Program-made: the position numbers and the translations under genes
Notes under the pieces: model-generated
Database searches by the model: none
Told to the model about the DNA's origin: nothing
The model's input: only the letters and a program-made list of their open reading frames with translations
Source: an uncultured Bacilli bacterium
GTDB taxonomy: Bacteria; Bacillota_I; Bacilli_A; RFN20; CAG-449
Length of the DNA stretch: 52,641 bases
Assembly (NCBI GenBank): GCA_947627505.1
Contig: CANQWG010000005.1
Span: 1-52,641, forward strand
Direction: 5' to 3'
Part shown: piece by piece, positions 1 through 7,821 of the stretch
How positions within the stretch are numbered: position 1 is the stretch's first letter
How the letters are laid out: every line of letters begins with the position of its first letter

Positions 1-20
1 TAGTAAAATTATATCATATT

Positions 21-47
21 AAAAAAACAAGGATGAAGTCCTTGTTC
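21..47 (-). terminator. Intrinsic terminator downstream of the XRE/membrane gene
   Basis: On the minus strand: ACAAGGA-CTTCA-TCCTTGT followed by TTTTTT. Confidence 0.75.
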
Positions 48-92
48 TTATCGATTGTTAAATCGATTTTGTTCTTTACATCATCTCATATT

Positions 93-1226
93 TTAAGATT
101 TTTTTAGTTGTTTAATTTTTATAATTAGAGTTACGATACCATAGACAATCATCAATATCGGAAGCAAGAAAACTATAATTGAACATTGCTTGATTTCAAG
201 AAGCGCTTGAATTAAGAAATAAAGCAATACTGTGATTGAAAAGATAAAAGGCAAGGCCATTGTGACGATGTTAATAACGCTGCGTCGCCTGGAATTCTTT
301 ATAAATACTAAAGAAAATTCTAAAATTAAGTCAATCAAAGGAATCAATAAAAAGAACACTTCCGGGCCACTAAAATATGAATAGTTGATATTGTTTGAAT
401 TATAATCTTTTACTACTGTAAATGGTATTATGGCTAGAATAAAAGTCAAAATGCATGTAATAAAGGATAGTAAAAAATTAATGGGTTTGGCGGCTTTGAG
501 TCGATTGAAAAAGTTAATTAAATGTTCATGGATCATTTTGTTTTGTATAAAGCAACTAGCTACAAGTGAAACAAAATAAAGAATCGCATAAATCCAAGAA
601 CCAGACAAGAGATAGGGTATTAAAGGAATATAAAATAATATGATAAATAAGAAAGCGAATAAAAAGCGAATTGATTGTTTGATAAGGAATAAAGTCAATA
701 AGGCTTTATCACTTTTAATCAAAAAACTTAATCCATCGAAACAGACAAATATCAAAGGAATTAAAAACAGTTGAATATTAATTGAAAGAATATTATTGGC
801 AAAAATAAAATCCCACCCATCGATTAGAAGGTAAACTCTATTGCCGTCATCAAGTCTTTCAGGAATTTTAATAAAATCGATAAAGAAAATCGCAATGCAC
901 AGCAATAAAAATGTTCCGTCTATAATTAAGTGAGACAAATTAAATTTTAAAGTTTCTGATTTTTTAGAATCCTTATTAGCATTTGAGGAATCTGTTGTTT
1001 TTATTGATTTGCTTTTGTTTTTTTCACCTTTCAATATTTCATCTATAGAGACATTAAAAATAATGGATAAATTTTCTAAAGATTGAACATCCGGCAAATT
1101 TTCTCCGTTTTCCCATTTGGAGATTGCTTGAAATGATATATTAAGCAAATCACCTAATTCTGCTTGTGTAAGACCTTTTTCCTTTCGCAGTTCTTGAATA
1201 ATGGAAGCTATTTTTGTTCTGTCCAT
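93..1226 (-). CDS. XRE-family HTH protein with multi-TM C-terminal domain
   Basis: N-terminal HTH (IIQELRKEKGLTQAELGDLLNISFQAISKWENGENLPD), then several hydrophobic segments; SD aggaggtc upstream. Confidence 0.85.
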   Translation of the reverse strand: MDRTKIASIIQELRKEKGLTQAELGDLLNISFQAISKWENGENLPDVQSLENLSIIFNVSIDEILKGEKNKSKSIKTTDSSNANKDSKKSETLKFNLSHLIIDGTFLLLCIAIFFIDFIKIPERLDDGNRVYLLIDGWDFIFANNILSINIQLFLIPLIFVCFDGLSFLIKSDKALLTLFLIKQSIRFLFAFLFIILFYIPLIPYLLSGSWIYAILYFVSLVASCFIQNKMIHEHLINFFNRLKAAKPINFLLSFITCILTFILAIIPFTVVKDYNSNNINYSYFSGPEVFFLLIPLIDLILEFSLVFIKNSRRRSVINIVTMALPFIFSITVLLYFLIQALLEIKQCSIIVFLLPILMIVYGIVTLIIKIKQLKKS

Positions 1227-1313
1227 AATGTTGACCTCCTAGTAATATGTTAATAGTATGAATGGAAAAAGGCGATAACTAGGTTCTTGAGATAATTCTA
1301 GTATAAATAGAAT

Positions 1314-2090
1314 TTAAGATTTTTTTGAAAATTTCTGCCCTTTATTTATTGCTTCTTGTTCCCATTTTGCAATTTCATCGGTTTCTAATTCTTTCAATAA
1401 GGTCAAATCACTTTTTGAAAGAATATAATTTGAAAAGAGATCAGGTCGCAAGCTTTTTGTCAATCGTAAAGATTGTTTCTTTCTCCATTTATTTATAGCT
1501 TTGTGATTTCCACAAAATAAAATATCAGGAATAGTCTTTCCTTCGAAATCGTAAGGGAAAGTATATTGAGGATATTCCAATAAACCTTCTGTAAATGATT
1601 CATCCTCTATTGATTCTTTAGCGATCGCACCATCTAAAAGTCTAATTATTGCGTCGCACATTGCCATTGTTGGAATCTCACCACCGGTCATAATAAAATC
1701 ACCTAAAGAGTAAAAATCAGTCACATAATCATTAACCCGTTCATCGATTCCTTCATAATGACCTGCGAGAAAGATTAAGTGTGCTTCATGGGATAAGTTT
1801 ATGGCATCTTGCTGTTTAAAAAGTTTTCCCCGTGGAGTTGTAAGAATTACTTTTGACTTTTCGTTTCGACACGATTTTAAAGCATCGACAATCGGTTGAC
1901 ATTGCATGATTAATCCGGCACCTCCACCGGTTGGATAATTGTCAACACGATGATGAGGATCTTTAGTATAATCACGAATATTAATCAGTTCGATTTCAAA
2001 TATTTCTTTGCTTAAGGCACGTTTAATAATAGAAGTATTTAAAAAAGATTCAAAAAATTCGGGGAAAAGAGTAAGTATTGTGATTTTCAT
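1314..2090 (-). CDS. trmD: tRNA (guanine-N1)-methyltransferase
   Basis: MKITILTLFPEFFESFLNTSII, LAGHYEGIDERV, YSLGDFIMTGGE; synteny with rimM/rpsP. Confidence 0.97.
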   Translation of the reverse strand: MKITILTLFPEFFESFLNTSIIKRALSKEIFEIELINIRDYTKDPHHRVDNYPTGGGAGLIMQCQPIVDALKSCRNEKSKVILTTPRGKLFKQQDAINLSHEAHLIFLAGHYEGIDERVNDYVTDFYSLGDFIMTGGEIPTMAMCDAIIRLLDGAIAKESIEDESFTEGLLEYPQYTFPYDFEGKTIPDILFCGNHKAINKWRKKQSLRLTKSLRPDLFSNYILSKSDLTLLKELETDEIAKWEQEAINKGQKFSKKS

Positions 2091-2599
2091 TCTATCATCC
2101 CTTTAATTAAGTGAACACTGAGTCTTTTATTTTCAAGATCGACATTTTCAATAAATGCTTCTACGAATGGCAAAAGTAAATCTTTACCATTACTAAGCTC
2201 GATTCTTAATGTTTTTGACGCACTATATTCTTCAATGTCTTTTACATGCCCAATCAGTTTATCTTTTTCGTATACATTTAAACCGATGAGATCTTGATAG
2301 TAAAAATAGCCCTCTTCCAATGGTGGCAATTTATCGCGATCTGCTTGAATTAACCAACCTATAAAAGGAGTGATAGCTTCAAGAGTCGAAAATTCTTTAA
2401 ATGATACATAATCGAAGCCTTTATTTGAAGAATATTGGTTCACGGTAACTTCAATTCTTTGATTGGTCTTTTCGTTATACAAACTTAAAACATTTCCTTT
2501 TTTATAACGGATAGAAGCAAATTCGGTAGTTGAGTATACTTTGATCGTTCCGTCTAATCCACGAGGTTTTAATATTTTTCCTAAGGTTAAATAAGTCAT
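2087..2599 (-). CDS. rimM: 16S rRNA processing protein RimM
   Basis: GKILKPRGLDGTIKVYS start, PRC-barrel-like C-terminus, overlaps trmD. Confidence 0.94.
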   Translation of the reverse strand: MTYLTLGKILKPRGLDGTIKVYSTTEFASIRYKKGNVLSLYNEKTNQRIEVTVNQYSSNKGFDYVSFKEFSTLEAITPFIGWLIQADRDKLPPLEEGYFYYQDLIGLNVYEKDKLIGHVKDIEEYSASKTLRIELSNGKDLLLPFVEAFIENVDLENKRLSVHLIKGMIE

Positions 2600-2621
2600 T
2601 ATCTTTCACCGCTTTTATTAT

Positions 2622-2653
2622 AAAAAAAAGATGTAGTTGTTTGCTACATCTTT
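2622..2653 (-). terminator. Intrinsic terminator between khpA and rimM
   Basis: Minus strand AAAGATGTAG-CAAACAA-CTACATCTTT followed by T-run. Confidence 0.8.
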
Positions 2654-2750
2654 AATTTAAATAAGTTAAGTCGTCTTTGCCAAATATTCATTACCGGATA
2701 TCTTTCAGTAATAGAATATTGTGTTTCCATTATCGCGAATTTGATCTTAA

Positions 2751-3017
2751 TTATATCGAATCGGTTTCTTCGCCAAAAGATTCAAATTTAAGATGAACAC
2801 GTTGATGATTATCTTTTGCGGCGATTGAAATCACTTCGCGCAAAGCGTCGGCAGTGATACCATGACGTCCGATTAAACGACCGGTATCTTCTGCTTCACA
2901 ACAAATGACAAAAGTTAAATCTTTGTCGGATTCACTCGGCATCTGACGGATCATAACCGCTTCGGAGTTACTGACTATAGGGTCAATAAACTTACGGATG
3001 ATGCTGATATAATCCAT
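2751..3017 (-). CDS. khpA: KH-domain RNA-binding protein (KhpA / YlqC)
   Basis: GRLIGRHGITADALREVISIAA KH motif; adjacent to rpsP. Confidence 0.93.
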   Translation of the reverse strand: MDYISIIRKFIDPIVSNSEAVMIRQMPSESDKDLTFVICCEAEDTGRLIGRHGITADALREVISIAAKDNHQRVHLKFESFGEETDSI

Positions 3018-3021
3018 TAAT

Positions 3022-3306
3022 TTATTCTCCTTTTTTGGACTTTACTTTGCTACTTGCAAATTCAGCGATAATGCCTTGTTTTGAAAGTAGGGATTTAACA
3101 GTTTCCGAAGGAAGAGCGCCATTGTTTAACCATTTTAAGATTTTTTCTCGGTCTAAAACACAAGCCTTTTCTCCTTCAAGATTTGGATCATAAAAACCAA
3201 CTTGCTCAATAATTCTTCCATCACGAGCAAAGCGGGAATCGCTGACTACGATACGATAAGTTGGATCCTTATGACGTCCGGTTCTTGTTAATCTAATTTT
3301 AACCAT
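3022..3306 (-). CDS. rpsP: 30S ribosomal protein S16
   Basis: MVKIRLTRTGRHKDPTYRIVVSDSRFARDGRIIEQVGFYDPN. Confidence 0.98.
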   Translation of the reverse strand: MVKIRLTRTGRHKDPTYRIVVSDSRFARDGRIIEQVGFYDPNLEGEKACVLDREKILKWLNNGALPSETVKSLLSKQGIIAEFASSKVKSKKGE

Positions 3307-3486
3307 AATATTTTTCTCCTTTGAACAAGGTTATATTACAGACAAAAAAAGGTGATGTCAAGTCTTTTAACTTAACATATTAAAATACTAGATAAATGTT
3401 ATTAAGTGATAAAAAGTTATAAATTTTAAACTATACTTGAATTAAGAATGATTATTTGATATGCTAATTTAGCGTTTCAAATGAAA

Positions 3487-3545
3487 TAGCCTCGATGGTC
3501 CGCTGTCAAGTCACGTGATAAGAACATCGCGAACAAAAGGAGTGT
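3487..3545 (+). ncRNA. Possible structured rplS 5' leader (L19-leader-like)
   Basis: CGATG (3493-3497) pairs with CATCG (3525-3529) around an inner hairpin, just upstream of the rplS SD; Rfam membership not tested. Confidence 0.4.
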
Positions 3546-3551
3546 GTTAAA

Positions 3552-3899
3552 ATGAACAACAATTTAGTTGCGGAGATCACAAAGTCTCAAATCAGAAACG
3601 ATTTACCGAAATTTAACACCGGAGATACTATTAAAGTATCCGTCAAAATTATTGAAGGAGATAAATCTAGAATCCAAGTTTTCCAAGGTATTTGTGTCGC
3701 TCATCGTGGCTCAGGTGTTGGGGAAACTTTCATTGTTAGAAAATTTTCTTCAGGTGTTGGAGTAGAAAGAACGTTCCCACTTAATTCACCGTCAATTGCA
3801 AGCATTGAAGTTGTTAAACGCGGTAAAGTAAGACGTAAAAAGATCTTCTACATTCGTGAAAGATCAGGTAAATCTGCTAGAATTAAAGAAGTTTTGTAA
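3552..3899 (+). CDS. rplS: 50S ribosomal protein L19
   Basis: FNTGDTIKVSVKIIEGDKSRIQVFQGICVAHRGSGVGETFIVRK. Confidence 0.98.
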   Translation: MNNNLVAEITKSQIRNDLPKFNTGDTIKVSVKIIEGDKSRIQVFQGICVAHRGSGVGETFIVRKFSSGVGVERTFPLNSPSIASIEVVKRGKVRRKKIFYIRERSGKSARIKEVL

Positions 3900-3905
3900 A
3901 GTGAC

Positions 3906-3935
3906 AAAAGGTATTCCCACGGAATACCTTTTTTA
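3906..3935 (+). terminator. Intrinsic terminator of rplS
   Basis: AAAAGGTATTC-CCACG-GAATACCTTTTTT. Confidence 0.9.
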
Positions 3936-4263
3936 TATGCAATAAGCATTTCATTTACCTACAGGAAAAAAATTAATTTTTTTGAATGTAGCGAGCAATC
4001 TAAGCCGAAAATTAATTTTGTAAAGAGCTTATATCTATCTTGTTAAATACCTTTTTAAAATATCAACAAATATTTTATAAATATAGTTAGTTTTAAATTT
4101 CTCATTTCTATTAAAAAAGGCACTTTTATTATAAATTGTAATTTTATTTTTGTTTGAAATAGTTTTTTTATTTGCTGCACTTACTTTTATAATTAACATT
4201 ATTTATTTCTATCTTTTTATCCAATGTTCCTAAAATGTTAGTTATGTTGCTTAAGTTTTATAT

Positions 4264-4283
4264 CCGATAATACTCGTTATCGG
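4264..4283. repeat. Dispersed hairpin repeat, copy 1
   Basis: CCGATAA-TACTCG-TTATCGG. Confidence 0.8.
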
Positions 4284-4532
4284 AGACAGATTGTAAAAAG
4301 TATATGAAATTTCATAATTATACTTTTGGAAAGAAAGGTGAAAACTTAAAGTAGTTTAATGAAATTTTAAATCAACTTTTTACTGATTTTGTCGACGAAA
4401 ATTAATAGTTTATTTAACTAAATATAAACTACATAATGGCAAGAAAGTATTTTGTAATAAAAAAAACATTCTAAAAAAACTATGAATTTGTGATATAAAT
4501 TTTGTAAAAAAGCGAATAAAAGTTTTATTAAA

Positions 4533-4544
4533 GAACAATTGTTC
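4533..4544. promoter_or_regulatory. 12-bp palindrome GAACAATTGTTC (GAAC-N4-GTTC, Gram-positive LexA/SOS-box-like)
   Basis: Perfect palindrome about 70 bp upstream of the XRE start codon. Confidence 0.4.
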
Positions 4545-4612
4545 GCACAAAAGAACACTAAATTTTATGTATTATAAATTATAATATAAACAACAAAGAG
4601 AGGGTTGGCATA

Positions 4613-5212
4613 ATGGAATTTTCTGATAAATTAAAAGAATTAAGAAAAAATAAAGCTATCACACAAGAAGAATTAGCTAATAATGTTTTTGTATCACGTT
4701 CTGTTATTGCTAAATATGAAAGTGGGAATGCATTTCCGACAAAAGAAAATGCAGAAAAATTAGCTGTTTTTTTCAATGTAAAACTTAGTTATTTGATTGA
4801 TGAAGAAGAACATGTCAAAATGACATTAGCAGAGATAAAAACAAGAAAAACAATATCATATATCATTTCGATTATAGGAATATTAATAAATTCATTTTAT
4901 TTAATTATATGTTGGATTCCTATATTTTCTAAATTAGTTTATATTTATCCAATTCCTGAAGGCGCAAATAGGCCAATGACCCAATATGATTATAATAGTA
5001 TTATTAGTGCAACATTGAGTAATAATAACCCATTAGGAATTATTGTACTTATATTATGCATAATTGATTTGATATTATTTATTATTTTTTTGATTACAAC
5101 TAAGCATAAAAGAATTTCTTTAATTTTAGAATTTTTATCGATTGTTATATTGATTATTAATATTTTTCTAATCATTTTAACTTTTATTTTTTCTGCATCA
5201 TATGCACTATAA
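4613..5212 (+). CDS. XRE-family HTH regulator with TM C-terminal domain
   Basis: KLKELRKNKAITQEELANNVFVSRSVIAKYESGNAFPT HTH, then hydrophobic helices. Confidence 0.85.
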   Translation: MEFSDKLKELRKNKAITQEELANNVFVSRSVIAKYESGNAFPTKENAEKLAVFFNVKLSYLIDEEEHVKMTLAEIKTRKTISYIISIIGILINSFYLIICWIPIFSKLVYIYPIPEGANRPMTQYDYNSIISATLSNNNPLGIIVLILCIIDLILFIIFLITTKHKRISLILEFLSIVILIINIFLIILTFIFSASYAL

Positions 5213-5237
5213 TTTATGATTATACATAAAGAAAGGT

Positions 5238-5711
5238 ATGATATTTAAAATGAGTAAAAAATTACTATTATTCTCTTTATTACTTCTGTGTTCTTGTAGT
5301 ATCAATAGTAGAAATGGCAATAGTATAATTGGCACAAATGATGCAAAAATAATGGGTATTAATTGTGAATTGTCATCAAAAGAAATGGATATGGAATTTC
5401 TTGTACATGATATTATTGAGCCAACAAATGCAAATATATATACTTTAAACATAAATACGCATTATACTATTTACATACACTTTGAAATTGGAGGTGGTAG
5501 TATACCACCTTCAATCCCAGTAGATAATTTACACATAGATTATAACGAAGAAGCGTTAAATATTGAAAGAATTAAAACTGATTACGAGGATGATAAATTT
5601 TTAAATTACATTACTTTCTATGATTTACTTATATGTGATCAGATAGAGTTGAGTCCAATTGTTTTTTCAATTAATGATGTTTCCTCATCCATAATATTAA
5701 GTACTTACTAG
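5238..5711 (+). CDS. Putative small lipoprotein
   Basis: MSKKLLLFSLLLLCSC lipobox; likely start at the internal ATG at 5250. Confidence 0.7.
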   Translation: MIFKMSKKLLLFSLLLLCSCSINSRNGNSIIGTNDAKIMGINCELSSKEMDMEFLVHDIIEPTNANIYTLNINTHYTIYIHFEIGGGSIPPSIPVDNLHIDYNEEALNIERIKTDYEDDKFLNYITFYDLLICDQIELSPIVFSINDVSSSIILSTY

Positions 5712-5729
5712 CTATTTATTTTTCTGTGT

Positions 5730-5749
5730 CTGATAAGACTAGTTATCGG
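5730..5749. repeat. Dispersed hairpin repeat, copy 2
   Basis: CTGATAA-GACTAG-TTATCGG (one change, still G:U pairable in RNA). Confidence 0.8.
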
Positions 5750-5803
5750 AGTTCAAATTATAACACTATAAAAAAAGTTAATACAATTTTTTATTTGATA
5801 ATT

Positions 5804-5823
5804 GGGGGGGAGGGGGGGAGGAG
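5804..5823 (+). repeat. G7-A-G7-A-GG-A-G tract
   Basis: GGGGGGGAGGGGGGGAGGAG in an otherwise very AT-rich intergenic region. Confidence 0.9.
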
Positions 5824-5958
5824 ATACCAATGTATTAAATTAAAATTGAAGACTACACACTTATTTTAGTAATCATATAATTAGTGACATTTCTTTATTA
5901 AAAATAAAATACATGTTTTAAAATTTAGTTTTATTTCAATATACAAGGAGGAATTATC

Positions 5959-6429
5959 TTGAAAAAAACACTCGCTTTCTTGTTGTTCATACTGCTTCTT
6001 TGTAGTTGTAATATTGAAAAATATCCACTTAAGCCCGGAATATATGAATCTAAAGAAGTAACTGTAAATGATTATTTTTCCAAAGCCAAATACATGATAA
6101 GCGAAATAGATGAGCAAACATTTATTTCTGCAAATTTAATAAATGTTATTAAGGATGGAGGAACTTCTGGAAAAAAGCAAAAATATTATAGTTTTAATTT
6201 GTTTTTTTTCATAGATAGTATAGATGATTATCTTAACATTGAGACAAGAAATTTTGATTTCAAAAAAGATAGTTCATCTGTATATACAGCAACAATCGAA
6301 TATTATTCTGATGAGTTTTCAATATCCAAATCAGTCGTATTCGATAGTCATCTGAATACGATGTTTTGGCAAGAAGAGAAAAACAACACTACATTTGAAA
6401 TGCATTTAGTTTTTGAAATTATGCGTTAA
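5959..6429 (+). CDS. Putative small lipoprotein
   Basis: MKKTLAFLLFILLLCSC lipobox, SD aaggagg upstream. Confidence 0.75.
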   Translation: MKKTLAFLLFILLLCSCNIEKYPLKPGIYESKEVTVNDYFSKAKYMISEIDEQTFISANLINVIKDGGTSGKKQKYYSFNLFFFIDSIDDYLNIETRNFDFKKDSSSVYTATIEYYSDEFSISKSVVFDSHLNTMFWQEEKNNTTFEMHLVFEIMR

Positions 6430-6444
6430 GTAAGGAGAAAAGCA

Positions 6445-6556
6445 ATGAAAAAATAACTATATTTCTATTGAAATTAAATTTATCTGTTGTATCAAATTTA
6501 GAAATTAAAAATACGAATAAAAGTATAAATAGAGAAATATCCATGAAAATTATTTA
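6445..6556 (+). pseudogene. Remnant of a small secreted/lipoprotein-like ORF
   Basis: SD aaggag + ATGAAAAAATAA; adding one A to the A6 run opens MKKITIFLLKLNLSVVSNLEIKNTNKSINREISMKII. Confidence 0.35.
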
Positions 6557-6750
6557 GTTTTTAACACTCAACACACTAATCCAAAAAGACTAAAAAATTA
6601 TATCAATATGAAAGTTGTATGGGTTTAGTGGATAAATAGTTGTTAATTCTTATATAAGAACTGCTAATATGAATTAAATGCCGAAACCAATTAAGACATA
6701 AGATTTTTTATCAGAATAAAAAGAATATTCAAAATAAAGAGGAGATTATA

Positions 6751-7356
6751 GTGAAAATAGGTAGGCTATTAATAATTGGAATCGTTTCATGCTTACTTTT
6801 TTCTTATGCTTATAATGGAGAAAAATCTGAGAACATCGAAATTGGAATTAATGGAAGAGATGATGAATTCTTTCATATGATTAGAACTTCCTGTCTAGCA
6901 GAAAAAAAGCAAAATAAAAATAATATTGAAATTAATGTAAGAGTAGGGCATTATGAATATTTTGCTAATGATTGGAATTCTAATAAATTTGGAACAAATT
7001 TAGGGTACGGATCATTTTCAGTCTTAAGAGACATACGCAATATCGATGGAACAGTGATTAATCGTTCGTACTATATTATTGAAGACTTTTTATCCAGTAA
7101 TTATGACTTCAAAAGATTTGATGATTCAGATGTAAATAAATATAGTGTTAATTTTAATTATTCTTTTGTCGATAAAGTCGATAAAATGGATATTGCCACA
7201 ATGGAAATTGGCGCTATTGTCTATTCTATAGGCATAGTTGACAATAATGAAGTAATTATTGAAAATATTGGATGTGTAGTGTACAAGTCTACTTTATATT
7301 TTAAAATCCAACAAGAGGCTTGTAACTTTTATATATATGAAAGAGAAATCTTTTAA
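6751..7356 (+). CDS. Hypothetical secreted protein
   Basis: GTG start after SD gaggag; N-terminal signal-like hydrophobic segment; 201 aa. Confidence 0.6.
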   Translation: MKIGRLLIIGIVSCLLFSYAYNGEKSENIEIGINGRDDEFFHMIRTSCLAEKKQNKNNIEINVRVGHYEYFANDWNSNKFGTNLGYGSFSVLRDIRNIDGTVINRSYYIIEDFLSSNYDFKRFDDSDVNKYSVNFNYSFVDKVDKMDIATMEIGAIVYSIGIVDNNEVIIENIGCVVYKSTLYFKIQQEACNFYIYEREIF

Positions 7357-7587
7357 TAATGTTATTTCGTTTCAGTTTGTTAGTATTAAAAAAATTAAAA
7401 ATGTTTTTGCAAATGGTTTAGCTCTATTGATTAGTTCTAATATTGAAAATGAGTTGACTAAAATATAATTAAGGAAATATTGTTGTGAAATTCAAAGTTG
7501 GAGATATCGTTTATCATGTTCCATTTACGAAAACATTATATGACTAATTGAAAGAATATTAGTGCAATCACAATGCTTATTTAATGT

Positions 7588-7607
7588 CCGATAAGACTAG
7601 TTATCGG
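7588..7607. repeat. Dispersed hairpin repeat, copy 3
   Basis: CCGATAA-GACTAG-TTATCGG. Confidence 0.8.
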
Positions 7608-7668
7608 AGTTCTAATGATTACCTAAAGTATACTTTTGATAAACTATTTATAATATTTTGTGGCAATA

Positions 7669-7716
7669 AAAAAAGCACTTTTGATAGGCGATAATTTACT
7701 TATTGAAGTGCTTTTT
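7669..7716 (+). terminator. Intrinsic terminator-like hairpin
   Basis: AAAAAGCACTT ... AAGTGCTTTTTC. Confidence 0.6.
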
Positions 7717-7821
7717 CGATTGAGATTAACATAAATTTTAAAATTGTAAAAATTTATGTTTACAATCATGCTCCATTTACATATAATATGAACAAAAAAT
7801 TTTTCAAAGGAGGAAAAAAAC

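Noticed and set aside
3511-3518. TCACGTGA palindrome as a parS site
   Set aside because: Only the 8-bp core matches TGTTTCACGTGAAACA; flanks do not, and it lies in the rplS leader.
4264-7607. Three hairpins as CRISPR repeats or intrinsic terminators
   Set aside because: Spaced 1.5-1.9 kb apart and lacking downstream T-runs.
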